Origin: JBKEHD01 sp046710445
GTDB taxonomy: Bacteria > Pseudomonadota > Alphaproteobacteria > Rickettsiales > Midichloriaceae
DNA length: 55,177 nucleotides
Assembly: GCA_046710445.1 (NCBI GenBank)
Contig: JBKEHD010000003.1
Span: 1 to 55,177 of the forward strand
Direction of reading: 5' to 3'
Shown here: positions 44,798-53,811 of the stretch, one piece after another
How the letters are laid out: the number at the start of each line of letters is the position of its first letter
Position numbering within the stretch: the stretch's first letter is position 1
Notes under the pieces: generated by a model
Seen by the model: only the letters and a program-made list of their open reading frames with translations
The model's database searches: none
What the model was told of the DNA's origin: nothing
Translations under genes and position numbers: made by a program

Positions 44798-46750
44798 TTA
44801 AATTGCGGCAAGAAATTGTTTGTAATAATCTTGAAATGTTTGAAAAACTTTCAAAGTACTCAAATAAATTTTTTCGTATAACTGTATATTTAATAATTCT
44901 TCATCTGTATTCACTCCAGATTGAGAGGAGATTTTTTGATCTATAGCATTAGAGTTCAATTTGCTTACTCCTTCTTTATTTTCAACCGTAGTTAGTTCTC
45001 TACCAAGCCCAAGTAATATATTTCCTGAATAAGCTTCGAGATTTGAATTTGCAGTTGGCATATAAGAAGAGCTACTGAATTCCAAATTTTTTGATTTTAT
45101 AGATAATATTTCTGGTATAATACTTTTATTACTACGATCTAAAATATAGTCGGTATCACTTGTAACGGTAATTTTTCCAGGTGAAATTTTTTCATTGGTT
45201 TTAACTTTATCTGATAGTTGCATTGATATTGCTGAATTAAGATTTTTACCAGCTGTATAATAAGAATTTGTATTGTGATCAAATAATTGATTAAATCCAA
45301 AATATGCATTGAAGCTGGTTAAATTATTGTTTGCAGTGGAGGTAGCAAGTTCTTCAGCTGTATTAGCAAAATTTGTATCATCAGCAATAATGGCAAATCT
45401 TGGAGCTACTCCAGTAGGGGTTATTTTTAGAAAACCGGTATTCACTGGGAGGAGAATTTGAGCACCTGATTTATCTACCATTTCAGCTTGAATTTTACCA
45501 ATTCCTTTTGTGTTTATGAAAGCAATAAAATCCTGAACTGTTTGTGTACCTGATGTCAAACTGATCAAATCTATTTCGAATAACGGCACAGCGGTTCCTG
45601 ACACTTCATAAGCTTTGCCTGAGTTATCTAAAAAAGCTACTTTTAATTTTTTAGTAGTATCTATATTTATTTTATCGCTAAGTTTGAATTGTGTGTTTCC
45701 CATCATTGTATCAAAGCCTGGATATAGTACAGAGTTCGAATATTTTTTATTTATTTCAGTAACTACATGGTTGGAGAAATTATCTATTATATCAAGAGTA
45801 TTTGGTATAAATTTATCTCTTAGGTCAAACAAAGAGTATAATTCTCCACCTGATAGATTGTGAACTATATTATCTCTGTATCCACCTGATACTATATAAG
45901 ATTCATACTGTTTTTTTACATCATCTTTTAATGACCTATCTATAATAGAAAGAGGTTCGAAATTAAAATTTGGATCTAAATATGAGTTGAAATTAGTTGT
46001 ATGTTTAAACATTAATTGATAGTCAAAATTTCCATTAACTAATTTTTCCCCATTACCAGTTTCAAGTACAAGAAGTCCATCTTGATCATAATAATGTTTT
46101 ATATCAATGATTTTTGAAATTTCACGAATGCTTATGATGATTTGCATTTTTGCTCCATTCAACGCTGTATCCTCTCCCCTTAATAAGGGTATTTTAGTGT
46201 TTAATTCACGCAATTTTGAAATTTCAGAATTTAAATAATCTACTTTTTCTGCAATTGTTTCATCAATATTTGATCTTAAATTTTGAAGATCAGTTGCTAA
46301 TGTTGAAATAGTTTTAGCCAAGTCTTCCGATGTGGAAAAAGCTCTTTGCATATCTGGCATACCAACGCTCGCAAGTTGCAAATTGTTAAAGCTATTAAAA
46401 AAATCTTCAAGTACCGCAGTCATTTTTGGATTAATGCTATTTGGATCTTTTGTATCGTCTCCTATTTTTTTTGGTAAACCAAAAAGATCCATTATTTGTT
46501 CCAAAGATTCTTTTTTTGTAGTGTCTTTATGATATTCTGAATTTGCGTTATATTGTCCTCTTTGTAAATTTTCATTAACGCTAATAGTAATACTTTCTAT
46601 TCTAGCGCCTAATTGAGGATCAGATACTACATTTACATTGTTTTTTATGTAGTTAGGATCATTTGCATTAATAATATTTTTTTGTGTAACAGCCAATTGT
46701 TGTTCGTGAACTCTAATAGCCGATGCTGTTGTTTCTAATACATTTCCCAT
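44798..46750 (-). CDS. flgK: Flagellar hook-associated protein FlgK (HAP1)
   Basis: A 650-residue axial protein. The N-terminal rod-type domain contains TQKNIINANDPNYIKNNV, the N-I-x-N-A-x-x-x-x-Y motif of flagellar axial proteins. VEDFFNSFNNLQ follows, and the C-terminal helix ends in KIYLSTLKVFQTFQDYYKQFLAAI. The length is larger than enteric FlgK (about 550). It caps the hook and accepts FlgL. It lies 2 bases after the flgN-like gene. Confidence 0.87.
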   Translation of the reverse strand: MGNVLETTASAIRVHEQQLAVTQKNIINANDPNYIKNNVNVVSDPQLGARIESITISVNENLQRGQYNANSEYHKDTTKKESLEQIMDLFGLPKKIGDDTKDPNSINPKMTAVLEDFFNSFNNLQLASVGMPDMQRAFSTSEDLAKTISTLATDLQNLRSNIDETIAEKVDYLNSEISKLRELNTKIPLLRGEDTALNGAKMQIIISIREISKIIDIKHYYDQDGLLVLETGNGEKLVNGNFDYQLMFKHTTNFNSYLDPNFNFEPLSIIDRSLKDDVKKQYESYIVSGGYRDNIVHNLSGGELYSLFDLRDKFIPNTLDIIDNFSNHVVTEINKKYSNSVLYPGFDTMMGNTQFKLSDKINIDTTKKLKVAFLDNSGKAYEVSGTAVPLFEIDLISLTSGTQTVQDFIAFINTKGIGKIQAEMVDKSGAQILLPVNTGFLKITPTGVAPRFAIIADDTNFANTAEELATSTANNNLTSFNAYFGFNQLFDHNTNSYYTAGKNLNSAISMQLSDKVKTNEKISPGKITVTSDTDYILDRSNKSIIPEILSIKSKNLEFSSSSYMPTANSNLEAYSGNILLGLGRELTTVENKEGVSKLNSNAIDQKISSQSGVNTDEELLNIQLYEKIYLSTLKVFQTFQDYYKQFLAAI

Positions 46751-46752
46751 AT

Positions 46753-47223
46753 TTAAACCTCTTTACTTAAAGTGATAAATTTGTCTTCAACACCTTTTAT
46801 GGATTTATTTCCATTTTTTTGATAATTAGCGCTCATATCTTTCCTTTTGTTGGTTATTTCTTTCAAAGTTTCAAAAACCTTATTAGAGATAAATTTAGCT
46901 TTTTTTATTTCTCTCATACCAGTTTCTGAATTACCAAGCAAATTTTGTACCAAATTTTTTATTTCTTCTTTCTTTTTGTCATTATTACCATCTTCATCAT
47001 CATTATTTTTTAGATATTTTTCAAATATTTCTTTATCATGCTTTTGAAAAAATGTTATCAATTCCATTTTTTCATCTAAAATTTTTGTTGCTTCTTCATA
47101 TTGATTGTTTTTGAGAAAAATAATTTCTTTATTAATGATATCATTCAATCTTTTGAGACCTTTAACGATAAGCTCATGCTCTATAAAATATTCTTTTTGA
47201 TCTTTTGTATTTTTATTTATCAT
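46753..47223 (-). CDS. FlgN-like flagellar chaperone candidate
   Basis: A 156-residue helical, Lys/Glu-rich cytoplasmic protein directly upstream of flgK. FlgN is the export chaperone for FlgK and FlgL, is about 140 residues, helical, and often encoded beside flgK; position and character fit. Primary sequence is too diverged for me to be sure. An acidic Asp/Asn loop (NNDDEDGNNDK) interrupts the middle. It overlaps flgJ by 11 bases. Confidence 0.5.
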   Translation of the reverse strand: MINKNTKDQKEYFIEHELIVKGLKRLNDIINKEIIFLKNNQYEEATKILDEKMELITFFQKHDKEIFEKYLKNNDDEDGNNDKKKEEIKNLVQNLLGNSETGMREIKKAKFISNKVFETLKEITNKRKDMSANYQKNGNKSIKGVEDKFITLSKEV

Positions 47224-47536
47224 TGTTATATTTTTTGCTCAAATTTTTTCGTATATCAGATGTTAGATTTAAATCACCTTTCTCTGCTATTTTTTTTGCA
47301 TATTCTTGTGTTAAAAAAGAAGTCCATATTTTTTCTTCAAATCCTCCTCCAGTGATAGCATCTGGTTCTTGATCTTGATAAATCTCATTCATAAATTCAC
47401 CCATTATAAGCTCTTCATATTCTTTTAAAGCTTTGTTGAATTTATGTTTCCCCATATCAAAATTTTTGCTAGGCGCTTTATGTAGTACTTTATCATGAGT
47501 ATCTATTTTATTTAAATTAGTATGTAATTTTGTCAT
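47213..47536 (-). CDS. flgJ: FlgJ-type rod-binding protein
   Basis: A 107-residue protein containing the rod-binding domain only: YEELIMGEFMNEIYQDQEPDAI, GGGFEEKIWTSFLTQEYAKKIAEKGDLNL. The muramidase domain found in enteric FlgJ is absent, which is normal in alphaproteobacteria. It would assist rod assembly through the peptidoglycan layer. It starts one base after the flgI stop and overlaps the flgN-like gene. Confidence 0.8.
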   Translation of the reverse strand: MTKLHTNLNKIDTHDKVLHKAPSKNFDMGKHKFNKALKEYEELIMGEFMNEIYQDQEPDAITGGGFEEKIWTSFLTQEYAKKIAEKGDLNLTSDIRKNLSKKYNNDK

Positions 47537-47537
47537 A

Positions 47538-48644
47538 CTATTTCACTTCAATAGTTGCTTGAAGTGCACCTGCTTGATGTATAGATTTTAATATAATTAT
47601 CAAATCTTGAGTCTTTACTCCCAATGAATTAAGGCCATGCACCAGATCCGATAAATTTGCTGTAGGTTCTATTGTTTTTAATGCGGTACCAGGAGGATAT
47701 TCCTCAGTTTTTCGATTAGTTGGTAAATTAGAAGTGCTTTGTAAGTCAAATTCTTCAAATGGAGCGACTTTAACAACCAAATTTCTTTGAGCTACAGCAA
47801 CTTTGCTTATTTTTACATTGTTACCTATCACTACAGTGCCAGTTGCTTCATCTATAATTATTTTTGCAGTCGTATCAGGTACGATTTGTATGTTTTCTAT
47901 ATCCGACAACAAACCAACTACATTATCATTATACTCTTTTGGGACTTGTAGAGATACAGTGCCGGGATCTTGTGCTTTTGCTGAGCTAGAACCCAGATAT
48001 GAATTGATTGAATTAGCAATGAATCTTGCTGTTGTTAAATCAGGATTTTTCAATGAAATGTTAATATTAGATAGTGAATTTAAATCGAAGTTAATTTTTT
48101 TCTCAACAGTTGCTCCATTTATTATATACCCAGATGTTAGAATAGGTTTGAAGTTAGCTTGTGTACTATCAGATAATTTCCCAATGCCAATTTGACCTTG
48201 AGCAACAGCGTAAATCTTCCCATCTATACCCATTAAAGGTGTCGCTACTAAAGTTCCCCCTTTTAAGCTTTTTGCATCGCCTAACGTGCTTAAATTTATT
48301 GAAAATCTGTTTCCAGATTTAGAAAATCCCGGTAAAGTTGCGGTCACCATAACAGCTGCAACATTTTTTGTTTTTATATTTTCTCCCCTTGTGTTAATCC
48401 CTAATTTTTCCAGTAAATTTACCAATCCTTTTTGTGTAAAAGATGAATTTTGTAAGTTATCTCCAGTACCATCAAGTCCTGTGACTAATCCATATCCTAT
48501 TAGTACATTATCTCTAATACCTTCGAAATTCACTATATCTTTTATCCGAGAATCAGCTATTGTATGTTCTGTATTTATTACCAAAAATAATAACATCAAC
48601 ACGCATCTTAAAAACAAACACCTTGTGTACAGCATTATAAACAA
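47538..48644 (-). CDS. flgI: Flagellar P-ring protein FlgI
   Basis: A 368-residue periplasmic ring protein. A signal peptide spans about 1-30 (ending near TIADS). SRIKDIVNFEGIRDNVLIGYGLVTGLDGTGD is the mature start, with LVNLLEKLGI, NVAAVMVTATLPGFSKSGN and the late LNSLGVKTQDLIIILKSIHQAGALQA, all diagnostic. The TTG at 48644 has AGAGGA nine bases upstream; an ATG three codons later is the alternative. It heads the minus-strand flagellar operon. flgH (L-ring) and flgA are not present here. Confidence 0.95.
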   Translation of the reverse strand: MFIMLYTRCLFLRCVLMLLFLVINTEHTIADSRIKDIVNFEGIRDNVLIGYGLVTGLDGTGDNLQNSSFTQKGLVNLLEKLGINTRGENIKTKNVAAVMVTATLPGFSKSGNRFSINLSTLGDAKSLKGGTLVATPLMGIDGKIYAVAQGQIGIGKLSDSTQANFKPILTSGYIINGATVEKKINFDLNSLSNINISLKNPDLTTARFIANSINSYLGSSSAKAQDPGTVSLQVPKEYNDNVVGLLSDIENIQIVPDTTAKIIIDEATGTVVIGNNVKISKVAVAQRNLVVKVAPFEEFDLQSTSNLPTNRKTEEYPPGTALKTIEPTANLSDLVHGLNSLGVKTQDLIIILKSIHQAGALQATIEVK

Positions 48645-48695
48645 ATCTTATATTCCTCTAAATTTAATCATTTTTATGTATAAGTAGCAAGAAAA

Positions 48696-48986
48696 ATGTG
48701 TAGTTATAGATGTGTAATTTTATACTTAAAAGTAATAACAAATTCAAAAATTAATAAGATAGATTATTTTAAATGCAACGAAGAAGTGTATAATATGAAG
48801 ATTAGGATTTCAGAGATTCCACAAAATGGAAGGGCTAATGATAAAATTATAGTAATGTTATCAAAATTTTTTCTCATTCCTAAGACAAATATATTTATTT
48901 TACGAGGATATAAGAGTAATAATAAAATTTTACGTATTAATGAGTTGCAAGATTTTTTTATAAAAAGGTTATTAACAGATGGTTGA
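48696..48986 (+). CDS. DUF167 (YggU) family protein
   Basis: A 96-residue protein with the DUF167 pattern: LKVITNSKINKI, then KIRISEIPQNGRANDKIIVMLSKFF, then KTNIFILRGYKSNNKILRI, which corresponds to the family's P-x-x-G-x-A-N and G-x-x-S-R-x-K blocks. The Arg of the last block is replaced by Asn. The function of the family is unknown. Its TGA overlaps the ATG of the large flavoprotein. Confidence 0.72.
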   Translation: MCSYRCVILYLKVITNSKINKIDYFKCNEEVYNMKIRISEIPQNGRANDKIIVMLSKFFLIPKTNIFILRGYKSNNKILRINELQDFFIKRLLTDG

Positions 48987-51900
48987 ATTAGGGTTTGGAA
49001 TAAAGTTTGAAGATTTATATAGTGACGTTGGATTAAAAAAGATAGATGATTTGTTTTTGAATTATCTTGATTCTTCTGATTTTATTTCACAAAAAGAATT
49101 AATTTCAATAAGAAGAGAGGGAGCGTTATCATCAGAGGCGTTATTGAAACTATCAATTGCACTCGAAGAGTTTTTTATTGAACTATTTAAAATTAAAGAT
49201 CAGATAAATATTTCAAGGGATAGGCATAAAAAGGTAAATTTAATATTTCAATGCAGAAGAAAATTCATTCAAAGAAAAGTAAATGAAGAGTCTCAGGATA
49301 AGAATAGGGTAGAAGAAGCACGAATTAAGTTAGAAAAATATGGTATTGATATAAATGATGAAATTTCATTTTCTGAAAATGTTTTGAAATGGATAGAAAA
49401 TGAGGATGAAGAAAAATTATATGAGGCAAAAATATATGCATCATGGGCTGTATTATCCAAAGAAGGTAGTGAAAAATATAAAGATGGAATGCTATTTAAA
49501 ATACCACAAAAAACCGATTATTATAATTTGATAAAATATAGTGTGAAGGATGATGGTACAAAGTATTTTGAACAATCAAATATAAGAAAAAGATGTGGTT
49601 TTGACCATACAGATGATGCTTTAACAGACATTAATTCGATAACAAATGCAAATTATTGTATTTATTGTCATAAACAAAAAAAAGATTCTTGTTCCAAGGG
49701 TTTGGTAGAAAAAGAAACAGAGAAAATTCAAAAAAACCCTCTAAATGTTTCTTTAGATGGGTGTCCTCTCGGGCAAAAAATCTCTGAAATGAATTATTTA
49801 AAAAAAGAAGGGTTTGTTTTAGCTGCTTTTGCTGTTGCTGTTAAGGACAACCCAATGATAGCTGCAACGGGGCATAGGATATGTAATGATTGTATGAAAT
49901 CATGCATATATCAAAAACAAAAACCTGTTGATATTCCATTAATTGAAACTCAAATTCTTGATGAAATTTTGCATTTAAATTATGGTTTTGAGATATATAG
50001 TTTGCTTACTAAGTGGAATCCTTTAAAGGAGATTGATTTTTTACCAAGTATTCAAAATAACAAAAAAATTCTTGTGGTGGGTTTGGGGCCAGCTGGTTTT
50101 ACTTTGTCACATTATTTAACTAATCAAGGATTCACAGTTGTTGCTATTGATGGATTGAAAATAGAGCCTATTAATAGTAAATTTTCTGGGATTGATGAAT
50201 TAGGAGATAGAAAAGAATTTATACCAATAAAAAATATATCTGATATTGAAGAAAAATTATCATTAAGAAAGGCGTATGGATTTGGTGGAGTTGCCGAATA
50301 TGGTATCACAGTTAGATGGAATAAGAATTATTTAAAGATAATTAGATTGATTTTAGAGAGAAGGGGTGATTTTAGGATATATGGTAGCGTTAGATTTGGA
50401 TCTGCCATTACGTATAATAATGCAAAAACCTTAGGTTTTGATCATATAGCGCTTGCAGTTGGGGCTGGTAAACCAAATATACCACAGATGCCAAATATTT
50501 TCATGAAAGGTGTTCGTGCTGCTTCTGATTTTCTGATGGCGTTGCAGTTGCAGACGGTATATAGGAAAGATGTTATGGCTAATTTACAAATAAGATTACC
50601 TATGGTGATCATTGGTGGTGGTTTAACGTCAATAGATGCTGCAACAGAATGTTTGGCCTATTATCCAATTATGGTTGAAAAATTTTTGAAGTTTTATGAA
50701 AATGCAGATGAGAATTTTTTTGAATCTATTGGAGAGGAAGATAAAGAAATAGCTTCAGAGTTTATTTGTCATGCTAAGGAATTGAGATCTAATCCACAGA
50801 ATAAATTATCATTGATTAAATCTTGGGGTGGAGTAAAGGTTATTTATAGAAAAAAAATAGAAGAATCTCCTGCATATAAATTGAATCATGAAGAATTAGA
50901 GAAAGCTTTTGAGGAAGGGATAGAGGTTATGGATGAGGTATCTCCAATAAGTGTAGAGGTGGATAAATTTGATAATGTAAGTAAGTTAATATGCGAAGAT
51001 AAAGTTTTTTCTGTAAAAAATATATTGATTGCAACCGGAACCTCTCCAAATTCAACATTATCAAGAGAGTATCCTGATCAATTTCAACTTGACGGTAAAT
51101 TTTTTAAATTAGAGGGGGGAAATAAAAAAGATCAGTTTTTCACAAAAATTGATAAAGATTTTAGTGTTAGTATTTTGGGAGATGCACATCCTCAATACTC
51201 TGGTAGTGTTGTTAAAGCTATGGCAAGTGCAAAAAATGCTTCAAAAAAAATCACAGATCTTGTTCTAAGTTATCCAAATAGAGAGATAGGGGATGCTAAA
51301 TCTTTTTATTCTAAATTGGATGATTTGCTTATTTCTAAAATTGTTGATGTGAATAGATTAGCAGATAATGTAGTTGAATTGACAATATATTCACCTCTTG
51401 CTGCAGAAGAGTTTAAGCCTGGACAATTTTATAGATTGCAAAATTTTGAAAATAATTCACGTATAGAAAAAGGGTTTAAATTAACAACTGAGCCTCTTGC
51501 ATTGACGGGTGCTTGGGTAGATAAGGCGAATGGATTGATATCATTAATTATTTTAGAAATGGGTGGTTCATCAGATTTTTGTAAATACATGAAGAAGGGT
51601 GAAGTAATAAGCTTGATGGGGCCAACAGGTTCACCCACATATATACCTAAAAATAAAAATGTTATTTTGATAGGTGGTGGATTAGGTAATGCTGTTTTAT
51701 TTTCAATAGGAAAAGCTATGAGGGAAAATGGATGTAATGTCTTATATTTTTCTGGATATAAGAAAAAATCTGATGTGTTTAAAGTGAAGGAGATAGAAGA
51801 TGCAGCGGATAAAGTTGTTTGGTGTTGTGATGAAGGGCTTTTGAAGCCTGATAGAGAGCAAGATAAAGCTTGTTTTGGGAATATTGTAAATGCTTTGGAG

Positions 51901-52269
51901 AGATATGATGATGAGCTAAAGGCGTCAGAAGATTTGGAATTAAGAAAATATGATCATCTTTTGACAATAGGATCGGACTCTTTGATGAAGGCCGTTTCAT
52001 ATGTTGTGTATAATGAGTTGAAGAATTTGTTTAATGCTGAGATAAAGGCTTATGCATCCATCAATTCACCTATGCAATGTATGATGAAGGAAATATGCGC
52101 TCAATGTTTACAAAAGCACATAGATCCTGTTTCAAAAGAAGTGTCTTATGTTTATAGTTGCTTTAATCAAGATCAAGATTTGAACAAGGTGGATTTCAAT
52201 CATCTGTCATGTCGATTAAAGCAAAATAGCTTGTTTGAAAATATGGCTAAGAAAATAATAGGTGCTTAA
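48979..52269 (+). CDS. GltD-like / ferredoxin reductase-like fused flavoprotein
   Basis: A 1096-residue, probably cytoplasmic redox enzyme. Residues 1-190: a helical region of no known family. Residues ~200-335: cysteine-rich, with CIYCHKQKKDSC, a CPLGQKI block and ICNDCMKSCIY, likely Fe-S ligands. From about 354: an FAD domain of the GltD type (VVGLGPAGFTLSHYL), then an NAD(P) site (IIGGGLTSIDAATECL). From about 780: a ferredoxin-NADP reductase-like domain (FKPGQFYRLQNF, MGPTGSPTYIP, LIGGGLGNAVLFSIG). The end has CMMKEICAQCLQKH and a late Cys, resembling the 2Fe-2S tip of PyrDII/NfnA. Related large oxidoreductases are annotated in Rickettsiales; the reaction is unknown. Confidence 0.75.
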   Translation: MVELGFGIKFEDLYSDVGLKKIDDLFLNYLDSSDFISQKELISIRREGALSSEALLKLSIALEEFFIELFKIKDQINISRDRHKKVNLIFQCRRKFIQRKVNEESQDKNRVEEARIKLEKYGIDINDEISFSENVLKWIENEDEEKLYEAKIYASWAVLSKEGSEKYKDGMLFKIPQKTDYYNLIKYSVKDDGTKYFEQSNIRKRCGFDHTDDALTDINSITNANYCIYCHKQKKDSCSKGLVEKETEKIQKNPLNVSLDGCPLGQKISEMNYLKKEGFVLAAFAVAVKDNPMIAATGHRICNDCMKSCIYQKQKPVDIPLIETQILDEILHLNYGFEIYSLLTKWNPLKEIDFLPSIQNNKKILVVGLGPAGFTLSHYLTNQGFTVVAIDGLKIEPINSKFSGIDELGDRKEFIPIKNISDIEEKLSLRKAYGFGGVAEYGITVRWNKNYLKIIRLILERRGDFRIYGSVRFGSAITYNNAKTLGFDHIALAVGAGKPNIPQMPNIFMKGVRAASDFLMALQLQTVYRKDVMANLQIRLPMVIIGGGLTSIDAATECLAYYPIMVEKFLKFYENADENFFESIGEEDKEIASEFICHAKELRSNPQNKLSLIKSWGGVKVIYRKKIEESPAYKLNHEELEKAFEEGIEVMDEVSPISVEVDKFDNVSKLICEDKVFSVKNILIATGTSPNSTLSREYPDQFQLDGKFFKLEGGNKKDQFFTKIDKDFSVSILGDAHPQYSGSVVKAMASAKNASKKITDLVLSYPNREIGDAKSFYSKLDDLLISKIVDVNRLADNVVELTIYSPLAAEEFKPGQFYRLQNFENNSRIEKGFKLTTEPLALTGAWVDKANGLISLIILEMGGSSDFCKYMKKGEVISLMGPTGSPTYIPKNKNVILIGGGLGNAVLFSIGKAMRENGCNVLYFSGYKKKSDVFKVKEIEDAADKVVWCCDEGLLKPDREQDKACFGNIVNALERYDDELKASEDLELRKYDHLLTIGSDSLMKAVSYVVYNELKNLFNAEIKAYASINSPMQCMMKEICAQCLQKHIDPVSKEVSYVYSCFNQDQDLNKVDFNHLSCRLKQNSLFENMAKKIIGA

Positions 52270-53177
52270 AGATCTTCTTTTGGCATGTCTTCAGTAGAGT
52301 ATTGTTGTTCTTCTGTAATGAATGGAGATGTGGTGTTTGGGCAAGAACCGTGATCCACGGTATTTTCTTCGCTCTCGATTTTGCTTATGCTCACATTATC
52401 TAGGATATAATCCTGTATCAAATAGTAAGTTTTGCTTATATATCCATGAGCTAGAAATGCAGGTGCACCATTATATTCATATTTAATATTATTATCATCG
52501 AGTATATTCCAAGCTATTGTAGTTGAAGCTAAAAGGTTAGTAGCAACTCCTTCATATGAAGGGTTTTTTAATAACAAATCCATTGATTCTATTTGGAATG
52601 TATTAGATGTTAATCCAATCATGTTTCCTTTTGAAATAGTTTCCTCGATTTCTTTTGTATCTAATGCGTATAGTGTGCCGTTTGTTCCACCTATACTAAT
52701 GCATTGAAGTAAAGACCATTCGTTACCTTTAGAAACATTGTATTTTAGTGCCCCAGTTACAGCTCCAACTGTGAGCATAATATGTAATTTGTGTTCATTA
52801 CCTTCTGTATATTCGTTGGCAATATTTCTTATGGTATAAGCTAATGTAGCCCCAATAAAATTTTTTGTTATATCCAACATTCCTCCTCCTAAAGCAAATG
52901 TAATTGGGGTATCAATAATTAATGAAAAATGTATTCCTTTTTGAAAAGATGTTGGTAGGTTATTTTCAGCATATTGCTTATATGCGTTTGTGGAAGCTAT
53001 ATAATCTATAGCAGTGATGAGTGGTGATTCTATATATGGAAGTACAAGCATGTAACATTTATTATATGCAACAGTGTTGCCTGCTGAAATTATAGCTGAA
53101 GCAGTGTTTGTTATGCCGAGCTTGGCTAATATTTTTATGGCATTTAGCGGGGTTGTAATATTTGGAGTGTGTATCAT
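52266..53177 (-). CDS. Unknown hydrophobic protein with acidic tail, CtrA-type upstream array
   Basis: A 303-residue protein I do not recognise. It lacks a classic signal peptide. It is rich in Ala, Ile, Thr and Gly, with hydrophobic stretches near 30-60, 88-118 and 150-185, so it may insert into a membrane. The last 40 residues are hydrophilic and acidic (EEQQYSTEDMPKEDL). Its TAA stop is shared, head to head, with the TAA of the flavoprotein gene inside TTAA. The upstream 296-base region has three to four TTAA half-sites with 11-base spacing, like those before the interrupted effector gene. It is a candidate secreted or surface protein. Confidence 0.65.
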   Translation of the reverse strand: MIHTPNITTPLNAIKILAKLGITNTASAIISAGNTVAYNKCYMLVLPYIESPLITAIDYIASTNAYKQYAENNLPTSFQKGIHFSLIIDTPITFALGGGMLDITKNFIGATLAYTIRNIANEYTEGNEHKLHIMLTVGAVTGALKYNVSKGNEWSLLQCISIGGTNGTLYALDTKEIEETISKGNMIGLTSNTFQIESMDLLLKNPSYEGVATNLLASTTIAWNILDDNNIKYEYNGAPAFLAHGYISKTYYLIQDYILDNVSISKIESEENTVDHGSCPNTTSPFITEEQQYSTEDMPKEDL

Positions 53178-53473
53178 ATTTGTTTTTGATTAATTAGTAT
53201 GTGTGTAGCTGTGGATTTTTATAAAAAGCAAGTTATTTGGGTGCGTTGCTTTTATTAGTATATGTTGAATTTTTACATGAGATTGGGGTGTGTATTTTGC
53301 TTCTGGTTCGTAATATACACGAATGAGCGTTAGGGTCACGTTAAGATTGCGTTAAGATTTAACGCTTTTTCTTGATTTGTTGGTATGTAAGATTGTTTGG
53401 GAGCTCGCTCATGGCTTTTCTTATTGCCATGTTGGGCATATAAAGAGTCTTGTTGGCTTTGTTTGTAAAGAAA
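53178..53473 (-). other. Intergenic region upstream of the unknown 303-residue protein
   Basis: 296 bases without a gene. It holds the CtrA-type array (53330-53362), a GTGTAT/ATACAC inverted repeat near 53289-53320 and a small hairpin CATGGC/GCCATG at 53410-53431. The hairpin lies about 43 bases beyond the tRNA-Ile 3' end and may be where the rplU-rpmA-tRNA transcript stops. Confidence 0.45.
53330..53362 (-). promoter_or_regulatory. CtrA-type operator array before the unknown gene
   Basis: On the plus strand the half-sites are TTAG 53330-53333, TTAA 53341-53344, TTAA 53352-53355 and TTAA 53359-53362; the first three are separated by exactly 7 bases. Read on the coding (minus) strand, the sequence ATCTTAACGCAATCTTAAC matches that at 19442-19459 with two differences. 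It lies about 155-185 bases before the ATG at 53177. Confidence 0.58.
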
Positions 53474-53550
53474 TGGTGGGTCTGGGAGGACTCGAACCTC
53501 CGACCTCACGCTTATCAGGCGTGCACTCTAACCAGCTGAGCTACAAACCC
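53474..53550 (-). tRNA. tRNA-Ile (anticodon GAU)
   Basis: 77 bases including an encoded CCA (53474-53476). The acceptor stem GGGTTTG pairs with CAGACCC (one G-U). The D-arm is GCTCAGCTGGTTAGAGTGC, the anticodon loop is CTGATAA with GAT in the middle, and the T-arm is GGAGGTTCGAGTCCTCC. Its 5' end lies 8 bases after the rpmA stop, so it is likely made as part of the rplU-rpmA transcript. Confidence 0.97.
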
Positions 53551-53558
53551 ATTTGTGT

Positions 53559-53810
53559 TTATTTATCTACAGAAACAAAAGTTCTATCATTTTTACCTTT
53601 GGAAAAGCTTACCTTTCCTTCAATAATTGCAAAAATCGTATGATCTTTGCCGATTCCAACATTGGATCCAGGATGGTACTTTGTACCTCTTTGGCGTAAT
53701 ATTATATTTCCAGGGATAACATGTTCTCCACCGAATTTTTTTACTCCTAATCTTCTACCTTTGGAATCTCTTCCGTTTCTGGAGCTACCACCAGCTTTTT
53801 TCGTTGCCAT
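53559..53810 (-). CDS. rpmA: 50S ribosomal protein L27
   Basis: An 83-residue basic protein starting [20 protein letters not shown] and containing [22 protein letters not shown], the L27 signature. It lacks the N-terminal cleaved extension of Firmicutes. It follows rplU by one base. The last residues [11 protein letters not shown] are normal for the family. Confidence 0.97.
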   Translation of the reverse strand: MATKKAGGSSRNGRDSKGRRLGVKKFGGEHVIPGNIILRQRGTKYHPGSNVGIGKDHTIFAIIEGKVSFSKGKNDRTFVSVDK

Positions 53811-53811
53811 G

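Noticed and set aside
53377..53643. Plus-strand open frame containing a GGLEPPTSRLSG-like peptide
   Set aside because: It is the antisense translation of the tRNA-Ile gene and of the rpmA 3' end; this peptide is a well-known annotation artefact.
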